Positions 8,605-19,477 of a DNA stretch of 64,000 nt are shown here, piece after piece; position 1 is the stretch's first letter, and each line of letters starts with the position of its first letter. The DNA comes from Rhodococcus triatomae BKS 15-14 (lineage in GTDB: Bacteria; Actinomycetota; Actinomycetes; Mycobacteriales; Mycobacteriaceae). The stretch is from positions 124,001 to 188,000 of the forward strand of contig AODO01000001.1 in NCBI GenBank assembly GCA_000341795.1, written 5' to 3'. A program made the translations under genes and the position numbers. The notes beneath the pieces were generated by a model, which saw only the letters and a list, made by a program, of their open reading frames with translations, ran no database searches and had not been told where the DNA came from.

Positions 8605-9852
8605 TCACGGCCCGGCGAGTACTCGCGGACCGATCTGGTGCGCCAGTTCGAGTGCGAGCTCGACCGCGAGCCTGCGATCGCCCGGCCTGTGCCCGAGGAG
8701 CTCGGTTGCGCGAGCCACCCGCTGCAGCACCGTGTTCCGATGCGCGTGCAACCTGGCCGCGGCCCGCGGAGCGTTCTCGGCCTCGTCGAGGTAGACCTGC
8801 AGCGTCTCACGCAGACGTGCCGCGGTGGGTGTGGCCGCCGCGAGCGGACCGAGCGTCGCGGCGACGAACTCGGCGGCCCGGCCGACATCCGTCGCGGCCA
8901 GCGCAGTCACCTCCAGATCCCGGTACAGCGACAGCCGCGCCCCGCTCGAATACCCGGCGAGGAGGTTCTGCACGGCGACCGCGGCGTCGTGTGAACGCCG
9001 AAACCCGCTCGTGCCGACGAGCGTCGGACCCACGGCGACACGGACGTTCGGTTGCGTCCGTTCCATCGCGTCGGGCACTGCGTCGAGAGCGGGTTCGCCG
9101 TCGGTGCCGAGCCATGCCCACAGCGTCGACGCTCCGACCGAGAGCACGAGCGGAGGCCGCGCTCCGGCGGCCCGTGCCAGGGTGGCCGCAGCGGACTCCA
9201 GCGCACCTTGCACCTCGCCGGGCGCGTGCGCCCACAGCACCAGGGCAGTGTGCCGCCGCTCCAGTTCGTATCCCAGCCGTTCGCTCGCCCGACGCGGGTC
9301 GATCGGCGCTCCGTCGAGAATCAGGCGGACGGTTTCGGCGCGGCGTGCCAGTGCACCACCGATCACCGCTTCGCGCTCTTGCTGGGCCGCCGCGATCACC
9401 TGCACGATCACGTGATCCACGTAGGCGAACATGCGCCTCGACGAGACGTCCAGCAACTCCACCAACAGCGGACCGGACGGCACGACCGCCGCCGCGTGCA
9501 CCAGGTATCGCCGCCAGGCGACGTTCTGGCCGCGGCGATAGGACTGGAAGATCACGTCCAGATCGATACCGCGGCGGGCGACGGAACGAGCGACGTCCAG
9601 TGCCTCGGGTGGGACGTCGATCGGTGCGGGCGACTCGTCCCGACGGACGAGCGTCGTCAACAGGCGCACGGCATTGGCACGATTGCTCGCGGACACGTCT
9701 GCGAGCAGTCCCGCGTCCGTCCCGAAGGCGGGGGCCAGTTCGAGTTCGGCGGCATCCATCGCGCCGACGAGTTCGTCGACGTCGACCAGCATCCGTTCGG
9801 CCACCTCGCCCATGAGATCGACGATCTCCGGCGAGACAGTGTCGCCATCCAC
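8605..9852 (-). CDS. PucR/CdaR-type helix-turn-helix regulator
   Basis: Regulator of 415 residues with a sensory N-terminal region, a middle GGDEF-like domain, and a C-terminal PucR HTH (LRETLQVYLDE, then AAARLHAHRNTVLQRVARA). The open frame continues to 10848 antisense to the monooxygenase, but GTG 9852 (VDGDTVSPE) is the reasonable start because it places the gene divergently, 123 bases from the monooxygenase GTG. Genes of this family often activate a neighbouring catabolic operon, here probably the monooxygenase-hydrolase pair. The effector is unknown. Confidence 0.85.
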   Translation of the reverse strand: MDGDTVSPEIVDLMGEVAERMLVDVDELVGAMDAAELELAPAFGTDAGLLADVSASNRANAVRLLTTLVRRDESPAPIDVPPEALDVARSVARRGIDLDVIFQSYRRGQNVAWRRYLVHAAAVVPSGPLLVELLDVSSRRMFAYVDHVIVQVIAAAQQEREAVIGGALARRAETVRLILDGAPIDPRRASERLGYELERRHTALVLWAHAPGEVQGALESAAATLARAAGARPPLVLSVGASTLWAWLGTDGEPALDAVPDAMERTQPNVRVAVGPTLVGTSGFRRSHDAAVAVQNLLAGYSSGARLSLYRDLEVTALAATDVGRAAEFVAATLGPLAAATPTAARLRETLQVYLDEAENAPRAAARLHAHRNTVLQRVARATELLGHRPGDRRLAVELALELAHQIGPRVLAGP

Positions 9853-9975
9853 ACCAGAAGTGTGCCACCGCACATGTCTCACGGCGAAATATGGGCGGTT
9901 GGACCATGCGACGCCGCCGGTATCGCACCTACCGTGAGGTCCATCACATTCCCCTTCCCCTGCCAGGAGACAGCC

Positions 9976-11508
9976 GTGACGAGCAGGTCCACCCGACAGC
10001 AGCAGACCGATGCCGCGAACGCGCGCGACGGCTCGACACCGGACTTCGACGTGCTGATCATCGGCGCCGGGATCTCCGGGATCGGTGCGGCATGCCACCT
10101 GAAGGCGCGGCGCCCCGGCACCACGTTCGCGATCCTCGAGGGGCGCGACTCCATCGGCGGCACCTGGAGCCTGTTCCGGTATCCGGGCATCCGCTCGGAT
10201 TCGGACATGCCCAGCTTCGGCTTCAACTTCAAGCCGTGGACGCACCGCAAGTCGATCGCCGACGCCGACATCATCCTCGGCTATCTCCAGGAGACGGTCG
10301 ACGAGAACGACCTCACCGACCACATCCGGTTCGGATACCGGGTGGTCGGCGCAGAGTTCTCCACCACGGACGGCAGGTGGACCATCACCACCCGTCACGC
10401 CGACACCGGCGACACCACACTGTTCACCGCGCGATTCCTGTTCATGGGCACCGGTTACTACGACTACGACGCCGGCTACACCCCCGAGTTCACCGGCGTG
10501 GAGGACTTCGCCGGCCAGGTCGTCCACCCGCAGCACTGGCCCGAGGACCTCGATCACACCGGAAAGCGGGTGGTCGTCATCGGCAGCGGCGCCACCGCGG
10601 TCACCCTGGTCCCGTCGATGGCCGACACCGCCGGGCACGTGACCATGCTGCAACGGTCGCCGAGCTACGTACTGTCGCTGCCGGCAGAGGACGCCATCGC
10701 GAACACGCTCAACCGACTGATCGGCCCGGACCGCGCCTACCGGATCGTCCGACGCAAGAACATCATGCTCAACCGCGGGATCTTCAAGGCGTGCATGCGG
10801 GCCCCGAAGTTGATGCGCCGACTGCTGATCGCCAACGTCCGTCGTCAACTACCCAAGCACTACGACGTCGACACCCACTTCACACCGCGCTACGACCCGT
10901 GGGACCAGCGGTTGTGCATGGTGCCGAACGGCGACCTGTTCACGTCGCTCTCCTCCGGCCGGGCATCGGTGGTGACCGACCGGATCGCGCACTTCACGAA
11001 GACCGGCATCGCACTCGAGTCCGGACAGGAGCTCGCAGCCGACATCATCGTCACGGCAACAGGTTTGAACCTCGCGCCCCTCGGCAAGGTCGACTTCGCG
11101 GTCGACGGCCGGCCCGTGAGCGTGCCCGACACGACGGTGTTCAAGTCCATGATGCTCTCCGGCGTGCCGAACATGGCATTCGCGATCGGCTACACCAACA
11201 TCGCGTGGACACTCAAGGTGGACCTGGTCTGCGAACACTTCTGCCGCCTCCTCGACCACATGGACACACACGGCCACGACGTCGTCGTGCCCGAGATCGA
11301 CGACCCGGACCAGGACCGGATTCCATTGCTGGACATGAGCTCCGGATACGTACAGCGGGCAATCGCGATGTTCCCGAAGGCCGGCACCAGTGGGCCGTGG
11401 ACGGTGGCGCAGGCCTACGAGCAGGACGCGGAGCGCCTGTGCGACGGGCCCGTCACCGACCCGGCACTGCGGTTCACGTCGACGACACCCGCTCTTCAGT
11501 CCACCTGA
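9976..11508 (+). CDS. Flavin-containing Baeyer-Villiger-type monooxygenase
   Basis: FAD/NADPH monooxygenase of 510 residues. It has the FAD-binding GAGISGIG near residue 30, a second Rossmann motif IGSGATAV, and between them FAGQVVHPQHWP, which fits the Baeyer-Villiger fingerprint FxGxxxHxxxWP. It should insert oxygen into a ketone to give an ester or lactone. The GTG start at 9976 is preceded by AGGAGA with a five-base gap. The alpha/beta hydrolase gene follows after 17 bases, a natural partner for cleaving the ester. Similarity to mycobacterial EthA/MymA-type enzymes is likely; the substrate is not predictable. Confidence 0.9.
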   Translation: MTSRSTRQQQTDAANARDGSTPDFDVLIIGAGISGIGAACHLKARRPGTTFAILEGRDSIGGTWSLFRYPGIRSDSDMPSFGFNFKPWTHRKSIADADIILGYLQETVDENDLTDHIRFGYRVVGAEFSTTDGRWTITTRHADTGDTTLFTARFLFMGTGYYDYDAGYTPEFTGVEDFAGQVVHPQHWPEDLDHTGKRVVVIGSGATAVTLVPSMADTAGHVTMLQRSPSYVLSLPAEDAIANTLNRLIGPDRAYRIVRRKNIMLNRGIFKACMRAPKLMRRLLIANVRRQLPKHYDVDTHFTPRYDPWDQRLCMVPNGDLFTSLSSGRASVVTDRIAHFTKTGIALESGQELAADIIVTATGLNLAPLGKVDFAVDGRPVSVPDTTVFKSMMLSGVPNMAFAIGYTNIAWTLKVDLVCEHFCRLLDHMDTHGHDVVVPEIDDPDQDRIPLLDMSSGYVQRAIAMFPKAGTSGPWTVAQAYEQDAERLCDGPVTDPALRFTSTTPALQST

Positions 11509-11525
11509 GCCGGAGAAGAACGACG

Positions 11526-12452
11526 ATGAGGAACATCACCTTCACCAGCCACGGAGTCGCCTGTGCGGCCTGGCACGTCCCGGCGGTCACCGACACGCTG
11601 CAGGCTCCGGCCGGACGGCCGTGCATCGTGATGGCCCACGGACTCGGAGGCACCCGGGACACCGGACTGCTGCGTTTCGCCGAGGCCTTCGCCGCCGCCG
11701 GTGTCGACGCATTCGTGTTCGACTACCGCGGCTTCGGAGGATCCGACGGTTCTCCGCGCCAGAACATCTCGGTTCGTCGCCAACGGCAGGACTACCGCGC
11801 GGCCGTCGCGACGGCTCGCCACCTGCCCGGCGTCGATCCGGATCGGATCGCGCTGTGGGGTACGTCGTACTCGGGCGGTCACGTCGTCGCCGTGGCCGCC
11901 GACGACCCCCGGGTCGCTGCGGTCGTGTCGATGAACCCGGCAACGGACGGAGCGGCAGCGCTCGTCCAGCTCACCCGCTACGCCGGAGTCGGGCAACTCG
12001 TTCGCGCCACCGGGCACGGTCTGCTCGACGCCACCCGAGCACTGACCCGACGCACTCCGCATCACGTTCCGGTGGTCGGGCCGCCGGGGTCGGCGGCACT
12101 GATCAGCACCCCCGGCTCGGAGCAGGCCTACCTCTCGATCGCCGGACCGTCGTGGCGCAACGAGACGTGCGCGCGCACCGCCCTCGGGGTCGCCGTGAAC
12201 CGCCCGACCGTGCACGCACGTCGGATCTCCTGCCCCCTCCTCGTACAGGTCGGCAGGGACGACCGGATCGCTCCCCCGGCTGCCGCTCGTCGGACCGCGG
12301 GCAAGGCCGGTCGGCACGCTGAGCTACGCGAGTACCCGATCGACCATTTCGACTTCTACTCCGGGAACTGGCAGCAGCGCGTCGCGGCGGATCAGGTCAC
12401 GTTCCTCACGGCAGTTCTCGAACGGTCGACGGTCGTCTCGCACTCGGTCTGA
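11526..12452 (+). CDS. Alpha/beta hydrolase
   Basis: Hydrolase of 308 residues with the oxyanion region AHGLGGTRDTG, nucleophile elbow GTSYSGG (serine), a likely acid in VGRDDRIAPP, and a C-terminal histidine in PIDHFDFY. It has no signal peptide. It follows the monooxygenase by 17 bases and is probably co-transcribed. A role in hydrolysing the ester made by the monooxygenase is inferred from context; family members also include dienelactone-hydrolase-like and peptidase-like enzymes. Confidence 0.85.
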   Translation: MRNITFTSHGVACAAWHVPAVTDTLQAPAGRPCIVMAHGLGGTRDTGLLRFAEAFAAAGVDAFVFDYRGFGGSDGSPRQNISVRRQRQDYRAAVATARHLPGVDPDRIALWGTSYSGGHVVAVAADDPRVAAVVSMNPATDGAAALVQLTRYAGVGQLVRATGHGLLDATRALTRRTPHHVPVVGPPGSAALISTPGSEQAYLSIAGPSWRNETCARTALGVAVNRPTVHARRISCPLLVQVGRDDRIAPPAAARRTAGKAGRHAELREYPIDHFDFYSGNWQQRVAADQVTFLTAVLERSTVVSHSV

Positions 12453-12510
12453 TCCTGGCGAGTCACAAGGTTCTGTTGCGGCGTGGGCCCCAGTACCGTC
12501 CCGACAACGA

Positions 12511-12545
12511 ACGACGCCCCGCACGCGATGCGTGCGGGGCGTCGT
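12511..12545. terminator. Bidirectional stem-loop terminator between hydrolase gene and clpC1
   Basis: A perfect 15-bp GC-rich stem (ACGACGCCCCGCACG and its reverse complement) with loop CGATG sits between the convergent ends of the hydrolase gene and clpC1. There is no clear T-tract on either side, common in high-GC actinobacteria. Confidence 0.8.
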
Positions 12546-12558
12546 CGGTGGTGCGGTG

Positions 12559-15108
<2,550 letters not shown>

Positions 15109-15413
15109 CGCTCTCCCTCACGTTCTTTATGGGTAGATCCCCAGCGGGATTTACGAGCCGTACCTCCACTGTAATGGCCGGTGGTACGGGCTGCCCCGCC
15201 TCCATCCCCATTCACTGGGCACAGTCTGCCTGCTCATGGGTACCAACGCAGCAGCCAGGGCTTTCGTTTCCCGATCGGCGCTACGCCTGCAGCGAACACG
15301 CTCACTGGACCGATCTACCCGATCGAGGGCACGCAATACCAGACCGGTCGTCCTGCTACGCTCTCGCCGGTCGTCTCGGGGGGAGGCGACAGCCACACGG
15401 GGGGAACGGCGCA
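15109..15413. other. Divergent intergenic region between clpC1 and accessory operon
   Basis: This 305-base stretch should hold the clpC1 promoter and the promoter of the rightward accessory operon. No convincing gene was found. The only recognisable element is the ClgR-like box, listed separately. Confidence 0.6.
15281..15298 (-). promoter_or_regulatory. Candidate ClgR-binding site upstream of clpC1
   Basis: Read on the clpC1 strand, the 18-mer has the core CGCT-N4-GGCG within TGTTCGCTGCAGGCGTAG. As I recall it, the consensus described for actinobacterial ClgR is WNNWCGCYNANRGCGWWS, and this site differs at one position. It lies about 170 bases upstream of the clpC1 ATG. ClgR is a known activator of clp genes in corynebacteria and mycobacteria; binding here is an inference. 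Confidence 0.45.
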
Positions 15414-16205
15414 GTGCGTAGGAGACAATCTGTCGGCACCCGACTACTGATCGCCGCCGGGGCCTTGGTCGCCGTCTGGGGTGCGAACCAGGTCGCCACC
15501 CAGAAGAACGAGGCCGTCCCCGACGCGGACACCCTCGCGACCGCCCTGGTCCCCAGCACCAGCGCCCCGGCGGTCCCGACCTCCACACCGCCGCCGCTAC
15601 CGCCGGGCTTCCCGTCGATGGACCGCCCACCACCGAAGATCGAAGTCCCCGAGGGGCAGCAGCAGCCGATCGCCACCAAGTTCGGCCTGACCTACGACAT
15701 ACCTGCCGACTGGCTGAATCGGGCCACCTCGGTCGCCGGTCGAACCGGCCATTCAGAGACGATCACATACGGCGGCGTCGGAATCTACGGCAGGGACTAC
15801 TGCCCCGAGTCCGGCGCCAGCCGCCTCGCCATGTCGGGTGTTACCGGTCGCCGCGGTATGGACACGCTCACCGCAGCCGAGGACGAAGCCCAGAAGATCG
15901 AACGAACTCTCACGGAACCCGACGCCCCGGATGTCCGTTTCCAGCGGAGTGCGCCGGTCGAGGTCGAAATCAACGGCCGACCCGCCATTCGCATCACCCT
16001 CTCGATCGCCGGACTACCGCGCGAAGCCGATTGCGACGCGTCCAAGGCCCGCTACGACATCGTCGCTACCCCGGCCCTGGCCACTGCCGACGTAATGCTG
16101 CTGGTCATCGACAACTCTTTGGGTCTTCCCGAGTCGGCCGACGAGACGGTCGTCGACGAGATCATCTCCACCCTTCGTCCGACTGACCAGAAGGAAGGAA
16201 TCTGA
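15414..16205 (+). CDS. Membrane-anchored hypothetical protein of accessory operon
   Basis: Unrecognised 263-residue protein. The N-terminus is basic (VRRRQSVGTR) followed by one hydrophobic helix (LLIAAGALVAVWGA), then a Pro/Thr/Ser-rich linker and a globular outer domain (starting near FGLTYDIPADW) with two cysteines. It looks exported and anchored by its N-terminus. Start GTG 15414 was chosen because it puts the hydrophobic segment right after the basic residues; the longer frame upstream has no support. The next gene begins one base after the stop, so the two are surely one operon. No function is proposed. Confidence 0.75.
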   Translation: MRRRQSVGTRLLIAAGALVAVWGANQVATQKNEAVPDADTLATALVPSTSAPAVPTSTPPPLPPGFPSMDRPPPKIEVPEGQQQPIATKFGLTYDIPADWLNRATSVAGRTGHSETITYGGVGIYGRDYCPESGASRLAMSGVTGRRGMDTLTAAEDEAQKIERTLTEPDAPDVRFQRSAPVEVEINGRPAIRITLSIAGLPREADCDASKARYDIVATPALATADVMLLVIDNSLGLPESADETVVDEIISTLRPTDQKEGI

Positions 16206-16206
16206 C

Positions 16207-17430
16207 GTGTCGGAGGTGTTCGAAGCCAACTCGAACGAGATCGCGGGACTTTCCGTTCTCGCCCACAAGATCGCCGACGAGGCCTGGGAGACCACGAACT
16301 TCACCCGCAGCCACACACCGCCCGGGGGCGACTTCGGTGACGGTGTCATGTGGGCCCTCTACGCACCGCTCGGCACGTACAGCGAGGCCCTGGTCCGGCG
16401 TTACGACGCGAACCACGAGAACTGCCGCGGCATAGGCGTGAACCTGAACCGGAGCGCATGGATGTACCACGACCAGGAGGCTCGAAACTACGCCGCGCTC
16501 AACGCGAATGTGATTGCCCTCGACAGCCTGGATCCGACGAGCTACAGCGACACGGTGCCCGCGCCGGGCCTGGCCGCCGACTACGAGAACCCGGCCCGGT
16601 ACGTCGCGCCCGAGGCCGTGAAGCTCGATCCACCCGAGACGATGGCCGAGGACATCCGCGCGCTCATCGCCGAGCGAGCAGGCTGGCTCGGCGACGTCGA
16701 CGAGGCAATCAAGGCCGTGACCAAGTGGTCCGCGCTCGAAGAGGTCATCAAGCCGGTCAGCGGAAACTGGAACGAGCTCAAACGGATCGGTGAGTCGCAC
16801 AAGATCGCGGGCGAAGCGATGGAGAAGTGCGGCAAGAACCTCGAAGCCGGCGCCAAGCAGGTCACTGACCACTGGGCGGGCAAGGCGGAGGAGGCCTTTC
16901 AGGATTACGTCCGCCTTCAGGTCGAGGCGATGAAGTGGGAGGGTCCGGTCGGGCGGCTCACCAAGGAGGCCCTCTGCACCGCTGGAGCGGCAATCCAGGA
17001 TTCGTGCTTCGAGATCGTGGAGCAGCTCGCCGACCTTCTGAAGGAGCAGGTGACGATCGATGGATTCCAGGGTGCACTCAAGTTCGCGCTGAGGAAGGCC
17101 GGCCCTGTCGGGCTGCTCCTTCAGGGCAGTGCGATCTACGACATCATCATGAGCGTCAAAGGCCGGGTGGAGCAACTGGTCGAGACGATTCGGGGCATCG
17201 TCGATGCGATCAAGGATTTCCTCAACCCTCTCATCGACATGAACAACGGCGTCAATGCCATCTCCGAGGACAAGTTGGAACCGATCGCAGAATACGTTCG
17301 GGACACCAGAAGGAAGGCGGAGATCGGCCTGGACATGAAGGCCGCTGCCGATTTCGGTGGACCGCTGAACCGACCAACCGAGGACTACTCACCAGGAACC
17401 GGCAACGAGCCGTGGGAGGACGCAGCATGA
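16207..17430 (+). CDS. WXG100-like helical protein, putative type VII secretion-related
   Basis: Unrecognised 407-residue protein, mostly helical. W223-A-G225 in DHWAGKAEEAF, followed by a long helix, resembles the helix-W-x-G-helix of ESAT-6/WXG100 proteins, and residues 186-230 form a helical hairpin-like segment. The C-terminal third has a hydrophobic helix (AGPVGLLLQGSAIYDIIM) and a proline/glycine-rich tail. The start GTG 16207 has AAGGAAGGAA upstream. It overlaps the next gene by ATGA. Export through an ESX system is an inference from the WxG hairpin and from anchored and lipoprotein neighbours; no secretion motif YxxxD/E was confirmed in the right place. Confidence 0.7.
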   Translation: MSEVFEANSNEIAGLSVLAHKIADEAWETTNFTRSHTPPGGDFGDGVMWALYAPLGTYSEALVRRYDANHENCRGIGVNLNRSAWMYHDQEARNYAALNANVIALDSLDPTSYSDTVPAPGLAADYENPARYVAPEAVKLDPPETMAEDIRALIAERAGWLGDVDEAIKAVTKWSALEEVIKPVSGNWNELKRIGESHKIAGEAMEKCGKNLEAGAKQVTDHWAGKAEEAFQDYVRLQVEAMKWEGPVGRLTKEALCTAGAAIQDSCFEIVEQLADLLKEQVTIDGFQGALKFALRKAGPVGLLLQGSAIYDIIMSVKGRVEQLVETIRGIVDAIKDFLNPLIDMNNGVNAISEDKLEPIAEYVRDTRRKAEIGLDMKAAADFGGPLNRPTEDYSPGTGNEPWEDAA

Positions 17431-17807
17431 CGGACGACATTCCCCCGTTCCTGCGTTCCGCCTACGGTCGTCTGCGCGATGCGATCGACGACGCCGAGAC
17501 CGCACGCATCCGCGCGGCCAAGTTCCGCCAAGGTGATTGGGACAAGCGGATCGACGTGACCGACTCGATCATGGAGCGGACAGCGCAGCTCGACGACGCC
17601 TCACCCGCCATTCGCGCGTACGCCGCACGCGTTTCGAGCGGTGAATGCCGTTGGTACGAAATCGAATCCCGATCGAACCCCATTCCGCCCGAGGTCGACT
17701 TCTTCAAGAACTCCCCCATCTACCGCTGGTACCCGAACGCCACACCACCACCGGCCCTCGAACCCGACTTCGACGAACCCGAGCCCTATCGCATCTTGTG
17801 GGAATGA
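17427..17807 (+). CDS. Small hypothetical protein following the WXG-like gene
   Basis: Protein of 126 residues with no recognised domain. The N-terminal two thirds are predicted helical and charged (AYGRLRDAIDDAETARIRAA); the C-terminal part is proline-rich and acidic and ends PYRILWE. There is no signal peptide, so it is probably cytoplasmic. The ATG overlaps the stop of the WXG-like gene (ATGA), implying coupled translation and possibly a dedicated partner, chaperone or immunity-like role, all of which are guesses. Confidence 0.7.
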   Translation: MTDDIPPFLRSAYGRLRDAIDDAETARIRAAKFRQGDWDKRIDVTDSIMERTAQLDDASPAIRAYAARVSSGECRWYEIESRSNPIPPEVDFFKNSPIYRWYPNATPPPALEPDFDEPEPYRILWE

Positions 17808-17829
17808 TCCCGCGCTCGACAGGAGAACA

Positions 17830-18396
17830 GTGAACCTCCACCGCTCCGCCGCACTCACCCTGTGCGCCCTCGCAATCACCACGACGTCCGCATGCAGCAG
17901 CTCTGACGCGGACACCACAACGTCATCCACGGCGTCGTCCGAGCCCTTGACCGCGGCGACACCCACGCCGATGCCAGCGGACGCCCTCGCCGCGCAGGTC
18001 GGCGTCGACCCGTGTTCCCTCCTCACCGGCGCCGAGGCAGAAGACGCACTCGGCATCGGACCCGAATCGTCGGAGTTCACGTTTGCGGCGGATGAGCCCA
18101 CGGTGGCGTGCGAGTGGCATCCTCCGGCCGACGCACCCGATTCGGTGGTGAGCATCGTGGTCGGTGACGTCACCCCCTACGACGGCACCGACATGCAGAT
18201 CGCGGGATTCGACGTCAGCTTCGCCGGCAATCCGGACTTCTGCTACGCAACCGCAAAGTCCGAGGACGAACGTGGCGTCATGTTCCAGATCTATCCGGTC
18301 CCGGACAAGGTCGACTCGGTGGACCCCGTCGACACATGGTGCAAGAACTCCGTCCCCACGATGGAGGCGGTCCTCACCCGACTCGCCCAGTCGTAG
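17830..18396 (+). CDS. DUF3558-like lipoprotein
   Basis: Predicted lipoprotein of 188 residues. A signal peptide ends in a lipobox-like TTTSACSSS, followed by a Ser/Thr linker and a domain starting DPCSLLTGAEAEDALGI, the opening typical of the actinobacterial DUF3558 lipoproteins. Further cysteines (ACEW, FCYA, TWCK) suggest disulfides. AGGAGA is five to six bases ahead of GTG 17830. It is the last gene of the four-gene accessory operon, 22 bases after the small protein. Confidence 0.8.
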   Translation: MNLHRSAALTLCALAITTTSACSSSDADTTTSSTASSEPLTAATPTPMPADALAAQVGVDPCSLLTGAEAEDALGIGPESSEFTFAADEPTVACEWHPPADAPDSVVSIVVGDVTPYDGTDMQIAGFDVSFAGNPDFCYATAKSEDERGVMFQIYPVPDKVDSVDPVDTWCKNSVPTMEAVLTRLAQS

Positions 18397-18417
18397 GACT
18401 GATCCGACACCCAAGTC

Positions 18418-18431
18418 GGGACCATCGGCCC
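18418..18431 (+). promoter_or_regulatory. DosR/DevR-like box upstream of the Acg-type gene
   Basis: GGGACCATCGGCCC matches the dormancy-regulator core GGGAC-N4-GNCCC (GGGACTWWNGTCCC) in length, spacing and dyad. It is 60 bases upstream of the ATG of an Acg-family nitroreductase. The mycobacterial acg gene (Rv2032) is a classic DosR target, so gene and box support each other. Confidence 0.6.
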
Positions 18432-18491
18432 TAGTGGCCGGATTCGGGCAGGTCGACACTGGTTCTCAGGACGCACAGTGAGGACCACGCC

Positions 18492-19466
18492 ATGGACGCG
18501 CTCATTCCCGACACCGATGTCGTACGTACCGCGGTGGACCTGGCGTGCCGGGCACCGTCCGTCCACAACAGCCAGCCGTGGCGCTGGCGCTACTACGCCG
18601 GCCGCCTGGACCTGTTCGCCGACTCCGACCGGCTACTGGCGTCGGCGGACCCTCGCGGCCGCCAGCTGTTCATCAGTTGCGGTGCGGCACTGGATCACCT
18701 GACGGTCGCGATGACCTCGCTGCGCTGGCGCACACGGGTCAATCTGCTTCCCGATCCCGCGGCGCCGCGTCTGGTCGCGTCGATCAGGTTCAGCCACGAC
18801 GCCCGGCCGCAGTCCCACGACTTCGACCTGCTCGCGGCGATCCGTCGGCGCCGCACCGACCGTACGGCCTTCCGGCCGCTGCCGAGCAATCCCCTCCTGC
18901 CGGAGCTGCTACGGACTGCCGGGGCCGCAGGTGCGACCGTGACAGTGCTGGGCGAGGACGCCCGGCCCGGGCTGGCCGCGGCCACCGAGGCGAGCTCGGC
19001 CGTGCGCCGCTACGACGCGTCCTACCAGGCCGAGCTGCACTGGTGGGCAGGCCACCAGTTCGAATCCGAGGGCATCCCCGAAACCGCGCTCGCGTCCCGC
19101 AGCGAACGTGAGCGGGTGCCTGTGGGCCGGGCGTTCCCGTCTCCCCACACGACGGCTCCCACGGACGCCGGGCCGGTGGACGAATCGACGGTGCTGCTGC
19201 TCAGCACCCCGGGCGACTCCCCCACGGACTGGATTCGCTGCGGCCAGGCGTTGTCGCGTGTGTCCCTCGAAGCGACCGTGCAGCGGCTCGCGACCTGCCC
19301 GCTCACCCACCTGACGGACATAGAGGCCAGCCGCGACAGGATCCGTGCCCTGGCCCCGGGAACCGGCGTACCTCAGCTTCTACTGCGAGTCGGAACCGCC
19401 ACGCATCCGGCGCCGTTGAACAGCACGCCCCGGCGGCCCGTCGCGCAGGTCCTGACCTTCGGCTGA
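18492..19466 (+). CDS. Acg-family nitroreductase-like flavoprotein
   Basis: Protein of 324 residues from the nitroreductase superfamily, Acg branch. It opens with the conserved ACRAPSVHNSQPWRW and has the later RRRTDRTAFRPLP and STPGDSPTDWIRCGQAL segments of the family. Mycobacterial Acg binds FMN but lacks classic nitroreductase activity and may sequester flavin; whether this copy is active is unknown. AGGACC lies about seven bases before the ATG. A DosR-like box upstream suggests induction by hypoxia or nitric oxide. It converges on the lipase gene, three bases from its stop. Confidence 0.85.
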   Translation: MDALIPDTDVVRTAVDLACRAPSVHNSQPWRWRYYAGRLDLFADSDRLLASADPRGRQLFISCGAALDHLTVAMTSLRWRTRVNLLPDPAAPRLVASIRFSHDARPQSHDFDLLAAIRRRRTDRTAFRPLPSNPLLPELLRTAGAAGATVTVLGEDARPGLAAATEASSAVRRYDASYQAELHWWAGHQFESEGIPETALASRSERERVPVGRAFPSPHTTAPTDAGPVDESTVLLLSTPGDSPTDWIRCGQALSRVSLEATVQRLATCPLTHLTDIEASRDRIRALAPGTGVPQLLLRVGTATHPAPLNSTPRRPVAQVLTFG

Positions 19467-19477
19467 TCGTCAGCCGA
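19459..19477. terminator. Short hairpin spanning both convergent stop codons
   Basis: TCGGCTGA-TCG-TCAGCCGA forms an 8-bp stem with a 3-base loop. The two arms contain the TGA stops of the nitroreductase gene (plus) and the lipase gene (minus). It may act as a compact bidirectional terminator, but lacks a T-tract. Confidence 0.45.

Noticed and set aside
9853-10848. Upstream extension of the PucR frame and antisense frames across the monooxygenase gene
   Set aside because: The sequence encodes a complete Baeyer-Villiger monooxygenase on the plus strand; the extension has no domain.
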